From Hemileia vastatrix (lineage: Eukaryota > Basidiomycota > Pucciniomycetes > Pucciniales > Zaghouaniaceae), in NCBI GenBank assembly GCA_030280995.1, contig JASXTE010000001.1:9519001-9583000 (forward strand): a DNA stretch of 64,000 nt, in the 5' to 3' direction. This document shows, piece after piece, positions 10,219 through 20,638 of the stretch. Position 1 is the first letter of the stretch, and the number at the start of each line of letters is the position of its first letter. The notes under the pieces are model-generated. The model was not told the DNA's origin and did no database searches. It was given only the letters and a program-made list of their open reading frames with translations. A program made the position numbers and the translations under genes.

Positions 10219-11019
10219 TTTCAGCCAGGCTACTAGACTTACCCAGTAAAATAATTAATTATCTTACTGAGATGAAGCCACACCTTTTAATCCTTATTAA
10301 TAATTAATTATTTATAAACTACTTATGTATTACTTACAACTAACTAGCTAAGTACAATAAGTAATGTAAATAATTAATAAAAATAAGTAACTGTCACATA
10401 CATTTTTTCCCTAACACCATGCTCAATAATACAGATGAGAGGGAATAAAAATAGTATTAAAATTATAAAATTATAAAAATAAAAAAAACTTTTCAAATTC
10501 CTTTATTTAGATTTTGTTGAATCAACATTTTAAATCAAATATTTTTGTACTAAATGTGATGGACCAAGGGATTCAGATTTTTATTTCAAATAAAATAATA
10601 CCTTTTATTTAAGCACTATTTAGTATAACTCTTATTATTTCACATAAACTCTTTATTTAGCTTCTTTTTTCTCACACCCTTGTATTAGGTGGTGTTAACT
10701 CCGTATCTTTATTTCTCACATCTTTGCCTATAAAAGGCCCTCTCTTTTTTTACTTTTCAATTCATTCATTTACTTACATTATTACAACCAATACTATTAT
10801 TAAATTTATTACTATTTTTATTATTGTCTTTAGTACTTACAATCTCAAAGTTCTAAATCATTAATTATAATAATAATTAAAATCTTACCTCTTAACATTG
10901 AGTATTAAATCTTTAAGATTATAAGAGAAATACATACATTATCTTTAGTCCTCTAAATCCACTGTTTCCATCCTTGAACTACCTTGAAAATCTTCTAGAC
11001 GTAAAAGCCAACCTTGACA
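10219..11019 (+). repeat. 3' LTR of element C
   Basis: 801 bp. The first bases are TTTCAGCC against TGTCAGCC in the 5' LTR. It is preceded by a purine-rich tract (AGAGTGAGGGAG) suited to plus-strand priming and ends CTTGACA, followed by the target-duplication copy TGCGC. Confidence 0.9.
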
Positions 11020-11304
11020 TGCGCTGTAAAAAGGCAAGGTTTCAGAGGAAAGATGAGTAGTGCTAATGGGGCTAGCTTTTATAGTAGGAGCTCTAGAAGT
11101 ATCTCCATAAGAGAACTGGATATAGCCATTAGGAGAATTAGGACATTCATAAGGAAAGATGAAAGTCTTATGAAATTTGAAGCATTTTTCCCAAGTGGGT
11201 CTAAAAGCAGAATAACCATGTGGCTTGGAGAAAGTAAAGTTAAAGTTGCAATTATGGAAAAAAGCACAAGACTGATCTCTAGGTAAAGTACAGTATATGT
11301 TCAT
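11020..11304 (-). pseudogene. 5' part of the minus-strand ORF split by element C
   Basis: The ATG at 11304 opens a frame of about 95 codons that runs into the target duplication of C and continues in frame at 4904. It holds a Cys/His/aromatic-rich segment (DQSCAFFHNCNFNFTF, CFKF). This aligns loosely with the Zn2Cys6 start of the antisense gene 2 in E and B (DQSCKYCAFTHRECIFSF; DQACNYCCFTHQEC), though the first CX2C pair is not preserved. If real, A had the same antisense cargo. The plus-strand ORF 11014-11286 is read as a shadow. The homology is weak; the interruption by C is well supported. Confidence 0.5.
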
Positions 11305-11483
11305 GGCTAAATAGAACTTGTGAAGTGTAATGGTTTGGATAAGGAAAGAGCATAGATTACAAGGTCTATTTATAGGTGCTGTAAATATACAAGTGAAGCA
11401 AGCACTGAATAGTATCCAGGTAGGGAAACTTATCAGCAGAAGAATAGAGTGTAATAAGGTTTATGGGAAAAGAAGGCTAGCTC
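11305..11483. other. Short spacer between split ORF and LTR
   Basis: No gene. It ends in a purine-rich stretch (GGGAAAAGAAGG) before the LTR at 11484, which could be a degenerate polypurine tract. The spacing from antisense start codon to LTR (about 180 bp) resembles that in E (about 125 bp) and B (about 155 bp). This fits A and B sharing this LTR. Confidence 0.4.
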
Positions 11484-12588
11484 TGTGGCATTCCAAATCT
11501 TTGTAAGGCTCTAAAATTCTATTTAGAATATTTATTGGGAATAGGATGGTGATCAGAGAAGCCAGATTAATTTTAAATATTTTATTATTAAATGGAAAAT
11601 GAAGTTGAAAAGGTCAAGATATGAATGTTTGGTCAGATTTATTAATTTCACGGATCATATAATTTTTTACTGCCGCAAAATTAAATTTAATGAAAGTAAA
11701 GAAGCTCAATAACCTTTGGGAATTTTCCTTGAATTTTTACTATTTTTCTTATATTTTTAATTGATTTTTAAAGACTTATTAAATTATTTACGTTTTTCAA
11801 AAATTACTTAACGTTGATGAATTTCTTTAGGGTAGATAGATCTGTGCAAACTACGAAAAATAGTTAGGAAGGTTAAGGAGAAGTAGATCTATCATGTGTA
11901 ATTTTTCTAGATTTTTTATTATAGATTTAAGGTTTTTAATTTAGTCTGGAGGTCCGGACAAGCTCTGTACAAGCTCTGGACAAACTCCGGACAAGCTCTG
12001 GACGAGCTCCCGAAGAGCTCTGGCCGCGCTCCAGAGGGAAAAAGGGCATGTGACTGGTTGATATGCATATAAGGCTGTATACTCAAAATTATTTAAGGGG
12101 GGAACAAGGAATATAGAGAATTATAACAACCATTATTCATATTTCTCTTTTGTCAACAAAATAATTAATCATTTATAATACCCTTATAAAATAACAATTT
12201 TACATAACACTTTAAATATTTTACTCAAAAACTCTTAAACATTAACATATAGGGTATCATTAGAAAGTTCTCAACTCCAGGGACTCATTTATAGTATCTG
12301 TTCTCAAAAATTATTAAAATATAAAAACATTAAAACTACTTTCTTTTAAAATATTGTATCTGGTGTAACTTTATTGTTGCATTTCAGTTGTTTTGCACAG
12401 AAGAACTGCTCAATCATCCTAACAAGAGTTAATTAGACAGGGTTTCATTCTGTATTATTATCAAGTAGACTTTTAAGCTTATTGATCTAAAAAACTTACA
12501 CATTCATTTAGAAGGACAGGGTTTTCTCTGATTATCCAACTCCTTTGTATTCAGCTTACAGCAAGGCAACTGTAAGAGTCTACCTACA
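11484..12588 (+). repeat. 5' LTR of element B
   Basis: TGTGGCATTCC...CTACCTACA, 1105 bp. It contains a GC-rich array of short repeats (11947-12032, units like ACAAGCTCTGG and CGAGCTC) that is longer than in the 3' LTR. Next comes GGCATGTGACTGG, where the 3' LTR has CACGTGAC, and a CATATAAGG box at 12066-12074. Confidence 0.88.
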
Positions 12589-12592
12589 TATT

Positions 12593-12612
12593 TGGCGCCC
12601 AACGTGGGGCTC
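12593..12612 (+). promoter_or_regulatory. Primer-binding site of element B
   Basis: TGGCGCCCAACGTGGGGC begins four bases after the LTR end. From memory, this 18-mer is the complement of a tRNA-Lys 3' end. Element E has the related TGGCGCCCAACATGGGG at 55219-55200 (minus strand). Confidence 0.75.
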
Positions 12613-12761
12613 AATTTCTCTAGCTTATAAAAAAACTTACTTGATACTTGGACTTTTAGCCTGCAAGAGGCTTGATTTATGAAACTCTTATCAATTTATT
12701 TATCTTAGCCTGAAAGAGGCTCACTTATTGGAAAGCTTTATCTTTAATCTAATCTATTAGG

Positions 12762-13641
12762 ATGTCTTCTGCTTCTGGATCTGGTGTGTCTCTTCCTATG
12801 ACACTATCAGTTAGGATTTTTTCTTGGGATGTTCCCAAGTTTAATGGGGAAGAAGTTAAATGGTTTTTGAGCAGATATGAGGCTGCTGCTTTTGTGGATG
12901 GAGCTACTAACCTGGATATGGTAAAGCAGATCAGGTTTTTTATTGCTGACAGAGAGGTGGAAAAGGAGGTCATTGCTATGGAGGGTTATAAAAAGTTTGA
13001 TTGTATAAGGTTTTCAAAAGAGATGGTTGATAGATGGGGTGTCAGGTATACTATGGTGGATCTCAATAAGATTGTCAGTGTTTGGCAAGCTAAAGGTGGT
13101 GTTTCTAATATGGTGGACTTAAAAAAAGTTATGTGGACAGTTTGATGAAGTGGTGGAATATCTAATTTTGGTGGAGGAATTGGGCCATAAAAATCAGGCC
13201 AAGGATCTATTCTGGTCTTCTTTTAGTAGGGATATTAGGATGGAAGTTTTAAAAGAACTGTCTAGGAAAAAATTGATGAAGGATCTTCCTAATGGTGAAC
13301 AGAAACTGCCAGCTTTGGAGATCATCAAGGAGAATATTCAAGCCTACTTAAAACTCATGGCACTGGACAAATATCAAGAATCTTTTACTCAATATGTTAG
13401 CAAGGTTAGTGAAGTATTGTCTGAAAATAAAGATATCATGATTCAAGCTCAAGAAGCCAAGAAGGCTCAGATGGGACAGCCTGTTGCTAAAGTTGAGGGA
13501 AATGTAGACAACAAGATGGTCAATCACTTGGCTGATTTAACTAAACAATTAAAGATATTTGTTCAAGAGACTAAAAAAGCCAATAGAGCACCTGTGGCTT
13601 CAACTTCAACTTCTTCTTCTTACCAATCTAGAGGTTATTAG
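12762..13641 (+). pseudogene. Gag (capsid part) of element B
   Basis: Two frames (12762-13145 and 13150-13641) of one Gag, broken near 13143. The first part matches E Gag (53840-55072): PKFNGEE/PKFSGDD, DMVKQIRFFI, DREVEKEVI, KGGVSN. This is the conserved capsid-like region. The second part has LMKDLPNGEQKLPALE against LMKDLPDGETRIPGME in E, then a Lys/Gln-rich coil. The ATG at 12762 sits where E starts (MSS...). It is followed by the zinc knuckle region. Confidence 0.8.
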
Positions 13642-14290
13642 AGGAGGAATTATGGATTTAATGGCAATGGTAATGGTGTGAATGGTTTAAGAGGTGGATA
13701 TGGCGAGTCCAGGGTGTGCTCATATTGTCATAGGAGGGGACACAAGGCTGGACAATGTTATTTTTTGGATAGGGACTTGGATTCTGGTAGAGTAGAATTT
13801 TATGGAAAGGTTTATAAATTCCTGATGGATCTTTCATCAAGCCCAGTGAAGGTCATTCTCCCTCAGATTTGGTTAGGAGGAATATGTATTTGGGGAAAAG
13901 GACCAGGTTTGAAGAGTTACCTGGTGATGATGAAGAAAAGTTTAAAGGTGGTAAAGTTAATGATGGTAAAGATGTGGAAAAGGTAGATAAAGGAAAAGGT
14001 AAAGAGGTCAATAAATCCACATTCTCAACTTCATTTGGTGGTTTGGAGCTATCCTCTGTAGTTAGGGCAGAGGAAAGTTGTATGTCAGATGAATACAATG
14101 TCAATGCTGCTAGAAGAGCAGCTGCTACTAAAGCTAAGAGTAGCATACAGAGCCAATTAAGGGCTAAACCGGGCAAGGAAGAAATTAAAAAGTTGGAAAA
14201 GAATCTTACTCTAAGGAAAAAATTTATAATATGCAGAAGGGGATGGCTGATATGGGGCCTCCTAGTTATGGCAAATTTAATTTAAATGGT
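13642..14290 (+). pseudogene. Gag nucleocapsid region with CCHC knuckle (element B)
   Basis: The frame at 13678-13986 contains CSYCHRRGHKAGQC, a perfect CX2CX4HX4C retroviral zinc knuckle, at 13720-13760. It then shifts into 13869-14285, a Lys/Glu-rich linker (KVDKGKGKEVNKST). A TAG at 13639-13641 separates it from the upstream Gag frame. Element E lacks this whole region. Confidence 0.75.
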
Positions 14291-15298
14291 GAGCCTATGC
14301 CTGTGGACAAAGATTCAAACTCTGTGGAGGATGTACCTTTGGCATCTCTTCCCAGACCAAGTTTTAGTGGTCCTACTCCTATGGAAGGGGTAAGGAGGAC
14401 CAGTGATGGATCTGGATTAGTGAAAGTAGCGGGTGATGGAGCTAGGGTTATCAGTAGTGAAGATGTTATTATGGGGGGTGAAGATGGCAATGTGGGCTCC
14501 CAAGAGGTGCCCAGGGCCAAGGTAACAAAATCTAGGGCTCAATATCAGAGGCCCATTGTTGCTGGACAAGAGAATGCAATGGAAACGGTTTTAGGAAGAT
14601 TGAATCAACTTCAAATTCCTTTATCCTTAGGCAAATTATTTACGATTAGTCCAGCCCTTTCAGAAAAGCAGAATAAGCATCTGACAAGGAGAAGAGTGTC
14701 CACAGGAGAGGTGGAATATATATTTGAAAATGTGGAGAAGGTTGGTGAGGAGGTGGAAACTCATTTTTCTGCACCTTTAGGTTATTTTATGGTTACTCTC
14801 AATGGTAGAGAGGTAAAGGCCTTGGTCGATTTGGGGTCTCAAATTAATTTAATCTCTTTTGAGCAGGCTACTAGTATTGGTCTGCCTATTAAATCTGGCA
14901 CTGGTGGTAATCTTAGAGGTGTTGGAGGGAATGCTACTGAGCTGATGGGTACAGCAGAGCATGTTAAGTTATGTGTTGGTGGATCGGTTGGAAAGGTTCA
15001 TTTTTATGTGGCCAGAGGGGAAGTTAAAACTGTTCTTGGTGGTCCTTTTTTGATGTATTTTGAAGCCCAGATTGGCTACCAGTCTGGAATGGGCATTAGT
15101 TTGAAGATTACAGGGGACAATATGAGAAGGCTTCATATGCATCTAGCACCCCCAGGAGATGAAGGTTGGGAAACTAGGCCTGGGGTGACTACTATGTGTC
15201 AATGTTTTGTATGCACCAAGAAGTGGCTTATTAAACAGATGTCTTCTGGTGAATTATGTTTAGAGGGGAATTTTGGAGACCCTTATTTTTTGGGGTAG
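14231..15298 (+). pseudogene. Aspartic protease region of element B
   Basis: 355 codons. A long Gly/Ser/Pro-rich lead is followed by a retropepsin-like domain: FMVTLNGREVKALVDLGSQINLIS at 14788-14860, where the family has D-T/S-G; here DLG replaces it, so activity is doubtful. The supporting flap and second half (GVGGNATELMGTAEHVKL, VLGGPFLMYF) are visible. Its 3' end overlaps the next pol frame (15256), which starts like the E pol ORF. Element E has no counterpart of the protease. Confidence 0.75.
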
Positions 15299-15554
15299 CG
15301 GGGGCTGAAAACTCTAATAATGCAATCTCTCCCCAGGATGAGATCTCAGATTGCAATAGGTCAGCTCACTTGGAGATAATTCAAGTGGATTCTCAATTAT
15401 TTTCTGTTAATAATATTTTAAATTGTTATTATGTTTTCAAATATCTGGTTTGTCTCACTTCTCTGTCAAGATTTTGGATCACATTCAAAAATGGATCAAG
15501 AGGGAAGATGGGAAATATTATATTGAATAAAAATTGGAACGTTTTATTTTATGA

Positions 15555-15576
15555 CCTCCAGCAAGAGGGTAAACTG
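15555..15576 (+). repeat. Mini-hairpin motif in PR-RT linker of B (copy 1)
   Basis: Stem CCTC, loop CAGCAA, stem GAGG, tail GTAAACTG. In frame it encodes LQQEGKL. Same motif class as 53294, 53399 and 53444 in E. Confidence 0.75.
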
Positions 15577-15659
15577 AAATTATTTCATCAAAATTCTATA
15601 AAAAATCTTAGTATAATTAAAACACAAAAAAATAATTTTTGTGATAATTTGATTCTGGT

Positions 15660-15681
15660 CCTCCAGCAAGAGGATAAACTG
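15660..15681 (+). repeat. Mini-hairpin motif in PR-RT linker of B (copy 2)
   Basis: Stem CCTC, loop CAGCAA, stem GAGG, tail ATAAACTG, encoding LQQEDKL. Confidence 0.75.
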
Positions 15682-17659
15682 CCAACTTTTTTTACTGGTG
15701 ATTTTATGACGGATAAGGGAATTAAAGGTGGTGGAAAAATTGTTGATAAACTAGACAAGGGAAAAGAGAAAAGGGTTAAATTTAAAAATGAATTAAAATA
15801 TTTTTCTACTTATATTGATTCTTATTTTGACGATGAAATGAATTCCTTTGATGAAATTTCCAATGGCAATACAAAAATAAATATTATACCTCAAGTTTAT
15901 GTAGATGTGGAGGCAGCAAAATATAAGAAGGTAGCAAATAAAATCTGACTGATTAATGAACTGCTACCCGCTGAATTAAATCCACCTTTGAGAAGACCAA
16001 GGCTATCAAGAGATCCTTATGAATGTCCCTTGGTGAAGAATCCGCCTGAATTTTCTGAAACGTCAAGAATCACTTTTGATAGATTAGGTGTTGTTAATTT
16101 TGGACCTGATGGTTTATTGTCTGGAGAAGAGAAAAATTTGTTGTTGGATGTAATGGTCAAGCGAGAGAAGGCCATTGCTTTTGTAGAAGAGAAGAGGGGT
16201 GTGTTGAAGCATTCCTATGGGGAGCCTTACAAGATTCCTGTAGTATGTCATGAACCGTGGAAGCAAAAACCAATCCTAATTCCGGCTGCATTAAAAGAAG
16301 CTTATATCAAAGTTGTCAGAGAACGTATTTGCACTGGACTGTATGAGCAATAATCATCAAGTTATTCTAGTCCAGTATTTTGTATCAAGAAAACAAATGG
16401 CAAACTTAGAGTAGTTAATGATCTCAGGGAATTATAAAGGGTTACAATAAAGGATGCTGGTATACCACCTAGTGCTGAGGAGTTTGTGGAAGCGTTTGCT
16501 GGGAGAGTGTCTTATGTATTAGGAGATATTATGGGGGGATATGATGAGAGAGAGTTGCATCCAGACTCTAGGCCTCTCACTACTTTTGATACACCGCTAG
16601 GACAATTACAATTGACAAGATTACCTCAAGAAGCAACAAATTCAGTTGCCGTTTATCAAGCTCAGATTGCTTGGATTCTTCAAGATGAAATTCCTCAATA
16701 TGCTGGAATCTTTATTGACAATGGAGGAATTAAAGGACCTTCAACAGATTACAATAATGAAGTGTTGGAGGAGAACTCAGGAATACAAAAATTCATCTGG
16801 GAGTATGCAATCACTTTAGAGAGGATCTTATTTAGAATTGAAGAAGCTGGTTTAACTATTTTGGGTTCAAAATTTTCATGTTGTGTGCCAGCTTTAGATA
16901 TTTTAGGTCATGTGGTATGTAGAGAGGGTAAAATTATGTCCAAGAAGAAAGTGAATTAAATTCAGTCCTGGTCAAGACCCAAGAATACGACCAAAGTCAG
17001 GGGATTTTTAGGCATATGTGTTTATGTTAAAATTTTTATCAAGGACTTTTCTTCATTGGAAGCTCCATTGTGAAGGTTGACAAGAAAGGATGCAGACTGG
17101 GAGTGGGATAAAGAGTGTGAAAGAGCGTTTGAGAGATTGAAGAAGGATGTGGGAAAAGATATTGTCCTGCACAAGTTAGATTATGGAAAAGATGCTGGTA
17201 GGATTTATTTAGAAGTTGACTCAAGTCAGGTTGCTTCTGGGGCAGTTTGTCTCAGATGGATAAAGCTGGTTACATTAGGCCAGTTAGGTATGAATCTGTG
17301 GTATTCACCGAAGTCAAATCAAGATATTCTCAGCCAAAATTGGAACTGTGTGGAGTGGAAAAAATTTTAAAGAAACTTCAAAATGTTTTGTGGGGCCAAC
17401 ACTTCAAATTGCAAGTGGATGCAAAATCCTTAATTCAAATGATTAATTCCCCAAGTTTACCAAATGCACCTATGACTAGATGGGTAGCATTTATTCAACA
17501 TTTTTCTTTTGACTTAGTTCATAAGCCTGGAAAAACTTTTACTATGCCAGATGGTTTGTCAAGAAAACCACCCACTGAAGATGATTCAGACTCAGAATAG
17601 TTTGATGAAGATATACCTATAATTAAAGCCAGCACTAAAGGAGCTGAAGACTTTCCATA

Positions 17660-17739
17660 CCTCCCCCATGAGTTTAAACTGGCAGGACTATTGTGTTTAG
17701 ATCATTGTGATGATGACTTCCACCAAGAGGATAAACTGG
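17660..17739 (+). repeat. Two mini-hairpin motifs in RNase H-integrase linker of B
   Basis: 17660-17682 is CCTC-CCCCAT-GAGT-TTAAACTGG. 17717-17739 is CTTC-CACCAA-GAGG-ATAAACTGG. E has the same two at 51292-51314 and 51235-51257 with CCTC/GAGG in both, so the second B copy carries a U-G wobble in place of a C-G pair. Confidence 0.75.
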
Positions 17740-17820
17740 AAAATTATTTTTTTGTTGATAAAATTGATGAAATTGGTGTGAATAATTTTGGTAAAAAAGA
17801 GGTAGAAGAAGATGAAATGT

Positions 17821-19440
17821 ATATGTGGATGAGAATGATGTGGTAGTATGGGATGGTAGTATATTGGTTAATGGTTTATATGTTGGAAGTTTAGAAAATT
17901 CAGTCAAAGAGAGGTTGGGTGTAGATATAAATTTGGTAAAGCAGAGGTTGGAAGATGATGATGAATAAGGAGATACTAAAAGGGGTGGTAAAGAGGTTGA
18001 TAAAAATCCGGTTCAAAAGAGATTTGAAGTTTCAAAATTTAAAGATGAAAATTTTTATTTTTTTATCAATCAAACTCAATCAAAGAAGCTTATGGCTTAT
18101 GCAAGTGCAGGTGATATAGGCGATAGGGAAGGGCCCTTGGATGTTATTTTATTGGATTTTAAAGATGAGGTCTGGGGACAGACTGGGTTTTATTATGTTT
18201 TGGTAAAATATTTGTTGACTCTGGAAAGGCCAGAGGAATGTGATGATGATTGGATGGCTATCAAAAGAAAGACTCCAGCATTTTATATATCTGGACAAAG
18301 ATTGATGAAAGGGAGGTATCCAAATCCTCAAGTAGTAGTTTCTCAAAAGAGAGGGCAAGAGTTAGTTATGAAAGAACTGCATGAAGATCTCAGTCATAGG
18401 GGAATTGGCGAGACATAAAGACAAATTACTGATAGATTTTGGTTGCCTGGTATGAAGATGGCTGTTAAGAAATGGGTTCAGCCATGTGAAGAATGTCAAA
18501 GAAGGAGTTATCTAAGGCCAAAAGAACCTGGACATTCAACTGGTGAAAACACTCTTTTTGGTAGGGTTAGTTTGGATGCTGTTCATATAAAAGAGGGGAG
18601 ATATAAATATTTAATTGTAGCCAGAGATAATTTATCTGGTTGGGTAGAGGCAGCACCTCTTATTAATTTAAATGCCAAAAATTTGGCACATTTCTTGTTG
18701 AAGGATTGGGTGTATAGATATGGGGTTATGAAATTGGTAACAGTAGATGGAGGTCCTGAGTTTGGGACAGAATTTAGGGAAGCTATATCAAAGTTTGGAT
18801 CAAAGGTTAGGGTAGCAACCCCTTATTATTTTGAAGCTGAATGAATGGTTGAAAGAAGGAATCAAGTTATAAAGGATGCATTAGTTAAAATGTGTGGAAC
18901 AAGTGCTGAAAAATGGAGGCACTATTTACCCTTATTATTATTTGCTGACAGAATCACTGTCAAAAGGACGACTGGATATTCACCCTATGAACTAGTTTTT
19001 GGACAAAAAGCAGTTTTACCAGTTGATTTAGAGGCTGAATAATATCTTGGAGTAGATTGGGATACTGTTAACACTACTGAAGAATTGATATGTGCAAGAA
19101 TGATGTAGCTGGAGAAGAAAGAAGAATTCTTAGAAAAGGCATATTCTAGAATGATTAAAATCAGAAATCAGTCAGTAAGTTATTGGGATGAAAGATTAGC
19201 ACACAGGCTCAGGAAACCTTTGAAGACTGGAGATATGTTTTTGGTGTATAATAGGAGTTTGAAAGCCAATGGGGCAAGATGTTTTCAGATAGGTGGAATG
19301 GACCTTATAAAGTCAGAGAACAGGTGTATGGCAGTTCATATTTTTTGGAAGAATTGGATGGAGTAGTTTTAAAGAAGAGGGTAGTGGCCAATCAAGTCAA
19401 ACGGTTCTATCCTAAGGGCACCAGGAGTTCTGAAAGTTAA
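17821..19440 (+). pseudogene. Integrase of element B
   Basis: Frames 18092-18418, 18443-18844, 18845-19042 and 19151-19366. HHCC domain in ELHEDLSHRGIGET and CEECQRRSY; catalytic D in SLDAVH, D in TVDGGPEF, E in MVERRNQVIKDA, with a stop (TGA, 18842) just before the E motif. A 2-nt insertion near 17825, stops near 17966, 18416, 19040 and 19106, and a frameshift near 19265 disable it. The closest relative is E (49702-51270). The C-terminus has the GPY-type fold but no chromodomain, unlike C and D. Confidence 0.87.
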
Positions 19441-19562
19441 CTCTGAAATGAGGGTAAACTATTTTGACATTTGCTTGAAAATTCTTAAAACTCCAAAATG
19501 AGGGTAAACTATTTTGACATTTGTTTGAAAATTATTAAAACTCCGGAATGAGGATAAACTAC
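19440..19562 (+). repeat. Three tandem mini-hairpin motifs after pol of B
   Basis: Copies at 19440-19461, 19490-19511 and 19540-19562, period 50 bp: 5' stem ACTC, loops TGAAAT, CAAAAT and CGGAAT, 3' stem GAGG, tail TAAACTA. The unit includes TTTTGACATTTG(C/T)TTGAAAATT. E has six copies at the equivalent place (49339-49600). Confidence 0.75.
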
Positions 19563-19772
19563 TTTCTTATTAAAAATATTACTTCCATTTACTATGGTAT
19601 GGGAGACAAAACCGTAAACAAAATTTTATGACATTTATGAAGACATCTGTTTGAAAATTCTTAAAACTCTTAAAAGCGACAAAAATTATGGAGATATATA
19701 TTGGAATGATAAATTTTTTTTTGGTAGAAGTGTGCACAGGGGAACTTTCTGAATTAAATATTGGCAAGTTTG

Positions 19773-20209
19773 GGGGTAATTGATGGGCTGGCTGCTCTAT
19801 ACACAATTACCCCACAATGTTTGTTACCAATTTTTCCCTGTTTCTAGTTGAATCCTGGCTTTGTTTTTGATCTATAGGAAGTCCGCTAAGACTATAAACT
19901 GAAACAAACAAAAAGACACTGCTCTTAATGCTGGATTCAAGATTTTTTATTTTTTGTTTTTGTTATTTTTTTACGTTAGATTTTTATGTAATGAAATATG
20001 TTTTTCTTTCATTTTAATTTTTATAATACTATTAAAATTTTGTTAAGAGTGATGATCACTGGTGGTCTCTAATCATTTTTACAAATTGGAGGGAGCCCAC
20101 CCAGTGATCATTATCTTAAATTTTATTTTTCTAAACTTTCATTTATTAATCTTGCATTTTCAAATTCTCAAAATTGTGTAACCACATCAAGTTGCACTTG
20201 GATGTGGGT
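19773..20209 (+). ncRNA. Conserved structured spacer: three stem-loops between convergent genes (B)
   Basis: Stem-loop 1: 19773-19813, a perfect 10-bp stem GGGGTAATTG/CAATTACCCC. Stem-loop 2: 20050-20113, arms around TGATCACTGG and CCAGTGATCA. Stem-loop 3: 20181-20209, arms CCACATCAAG and CTTGGATGTGG. All three recur inverted in E (49082-49122, 48803-48868, 48708-48735) while the DNA between drifts. A mini-hairpin (AGTC-CGCTAA-GACT-ATAAACTG) sits at 19880-19901. They may act as terminators or processing signals for convergent transcripts, or as RNA packaging structures; none is proven. Confidence 0.55.
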
Positions 20210-20259
20210 ATGATGTCGAGGGAACGGCTCATCAATTGGCGGGGGGGCATCTTTTAAAT

Positions 20260-20560
20260 TTTACATTTCATAAATTTTATATTTCATATTTGTTTATCTT
20301 TTTTTTTTAAATTAAATTTTAAATTTTATTTCATAAAAATCTTTTATAACCTTTTATTATTTTCATTATTCATATTAAAAAAAAAATTAATTAATTAAAT
20401 TTTAAAAATTTTTATTTCATAACAATCTTTTATAACTTTTTTCATTATTCATATTAAAAAAAAATTATAATAATAATAATAATAATAAATAAAAATTAAA
20501 ATTAGAGTAGTTTTTAGTGTATATTTCTTTTTTTATGTGTTTCATTTTATATTCCATTCA
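20260..20560. repeat. Low-complexity AT tracts
   Basis: Poly(A/T) runs and an AAT microsatellite (about 20467-20490), with two similar pieces containing TTCATAACAATCTTTTATAAC. No gene. In E the same place carries a run of about 50 T (48613-48662). Confidence 0.7.
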
Positions 20561-20638
20561 AGATGGCTAGTTAACCAGAATAAATTGAATTTAAGAAGAA
20601 TTACTATTGGAAGGAGCTCTATCTGAAGAATTTGGAGC

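Larger units (their letters stand above)
4905..11019 (+). mobile_element. Element C: chromodomain Ty3/gypsy retrotransposon, internally rearranged
   Basis: A complete LTR-to-LTR insertion of 6115 bp. The LTRs are each 801 bp (4905-5705, 10219-11019) and differ at a modest number of sites by eye. The target duplication is TGCAC at 4900-4904 against TGCGC at 11020-11024, one mismatch. The interior holds a two-frame gag region, a 0.43-kb inverted piece of reverse transcriptase and a long integrase with C-terminal chromodomain. Compared with relative D it lacks about 1.65 kb (end of gag, zinc knuckle, protease, N-terminal RT) and about 0.7 kb (rest of RT, RNase H). It is defective and nested in the antisense ORF of relic A. 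Confidence 0.92.
15256..17820 (+). pseudogene. Reverse transcriptase and RNase H of element B
   Basis: Frames 15256-15948, 15988-16353, 16486-16959, 17077-17370 and 17247-17600 align to E pol (51188-53779). Order: linker with two LQQE(G/D)KL peptides, RT (LTRLPQEATNS, IFIDNGGIKGP), RNase H (EVDSSQ, KLELCGVEK, VDAKSL, MPDGLSRKP). Nonsense codons lie at 15946, 16351, near 16437, at 16957, near 17071 and at 17598. A one-base loss in a T run near 17249 shifts the frame. The RT box ends in N where the second catalytic Asp should be, so the enzyme is dead even apart from the stops. Confidence 0.88.

Noticed and set aside
11014..11286. Plus-strand ORF rich in Arg/Ser
   Set aside because: It starts inside the C LTR and is complementary to the split minus-strand ORF; taken as a shadow.
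13853..14520. Minus-strand ORFs (13853-14176, 14266-14520) in B
   Set aside because: Pro/Ser/Leu-rich complements of the gag-protease region; no independent support.
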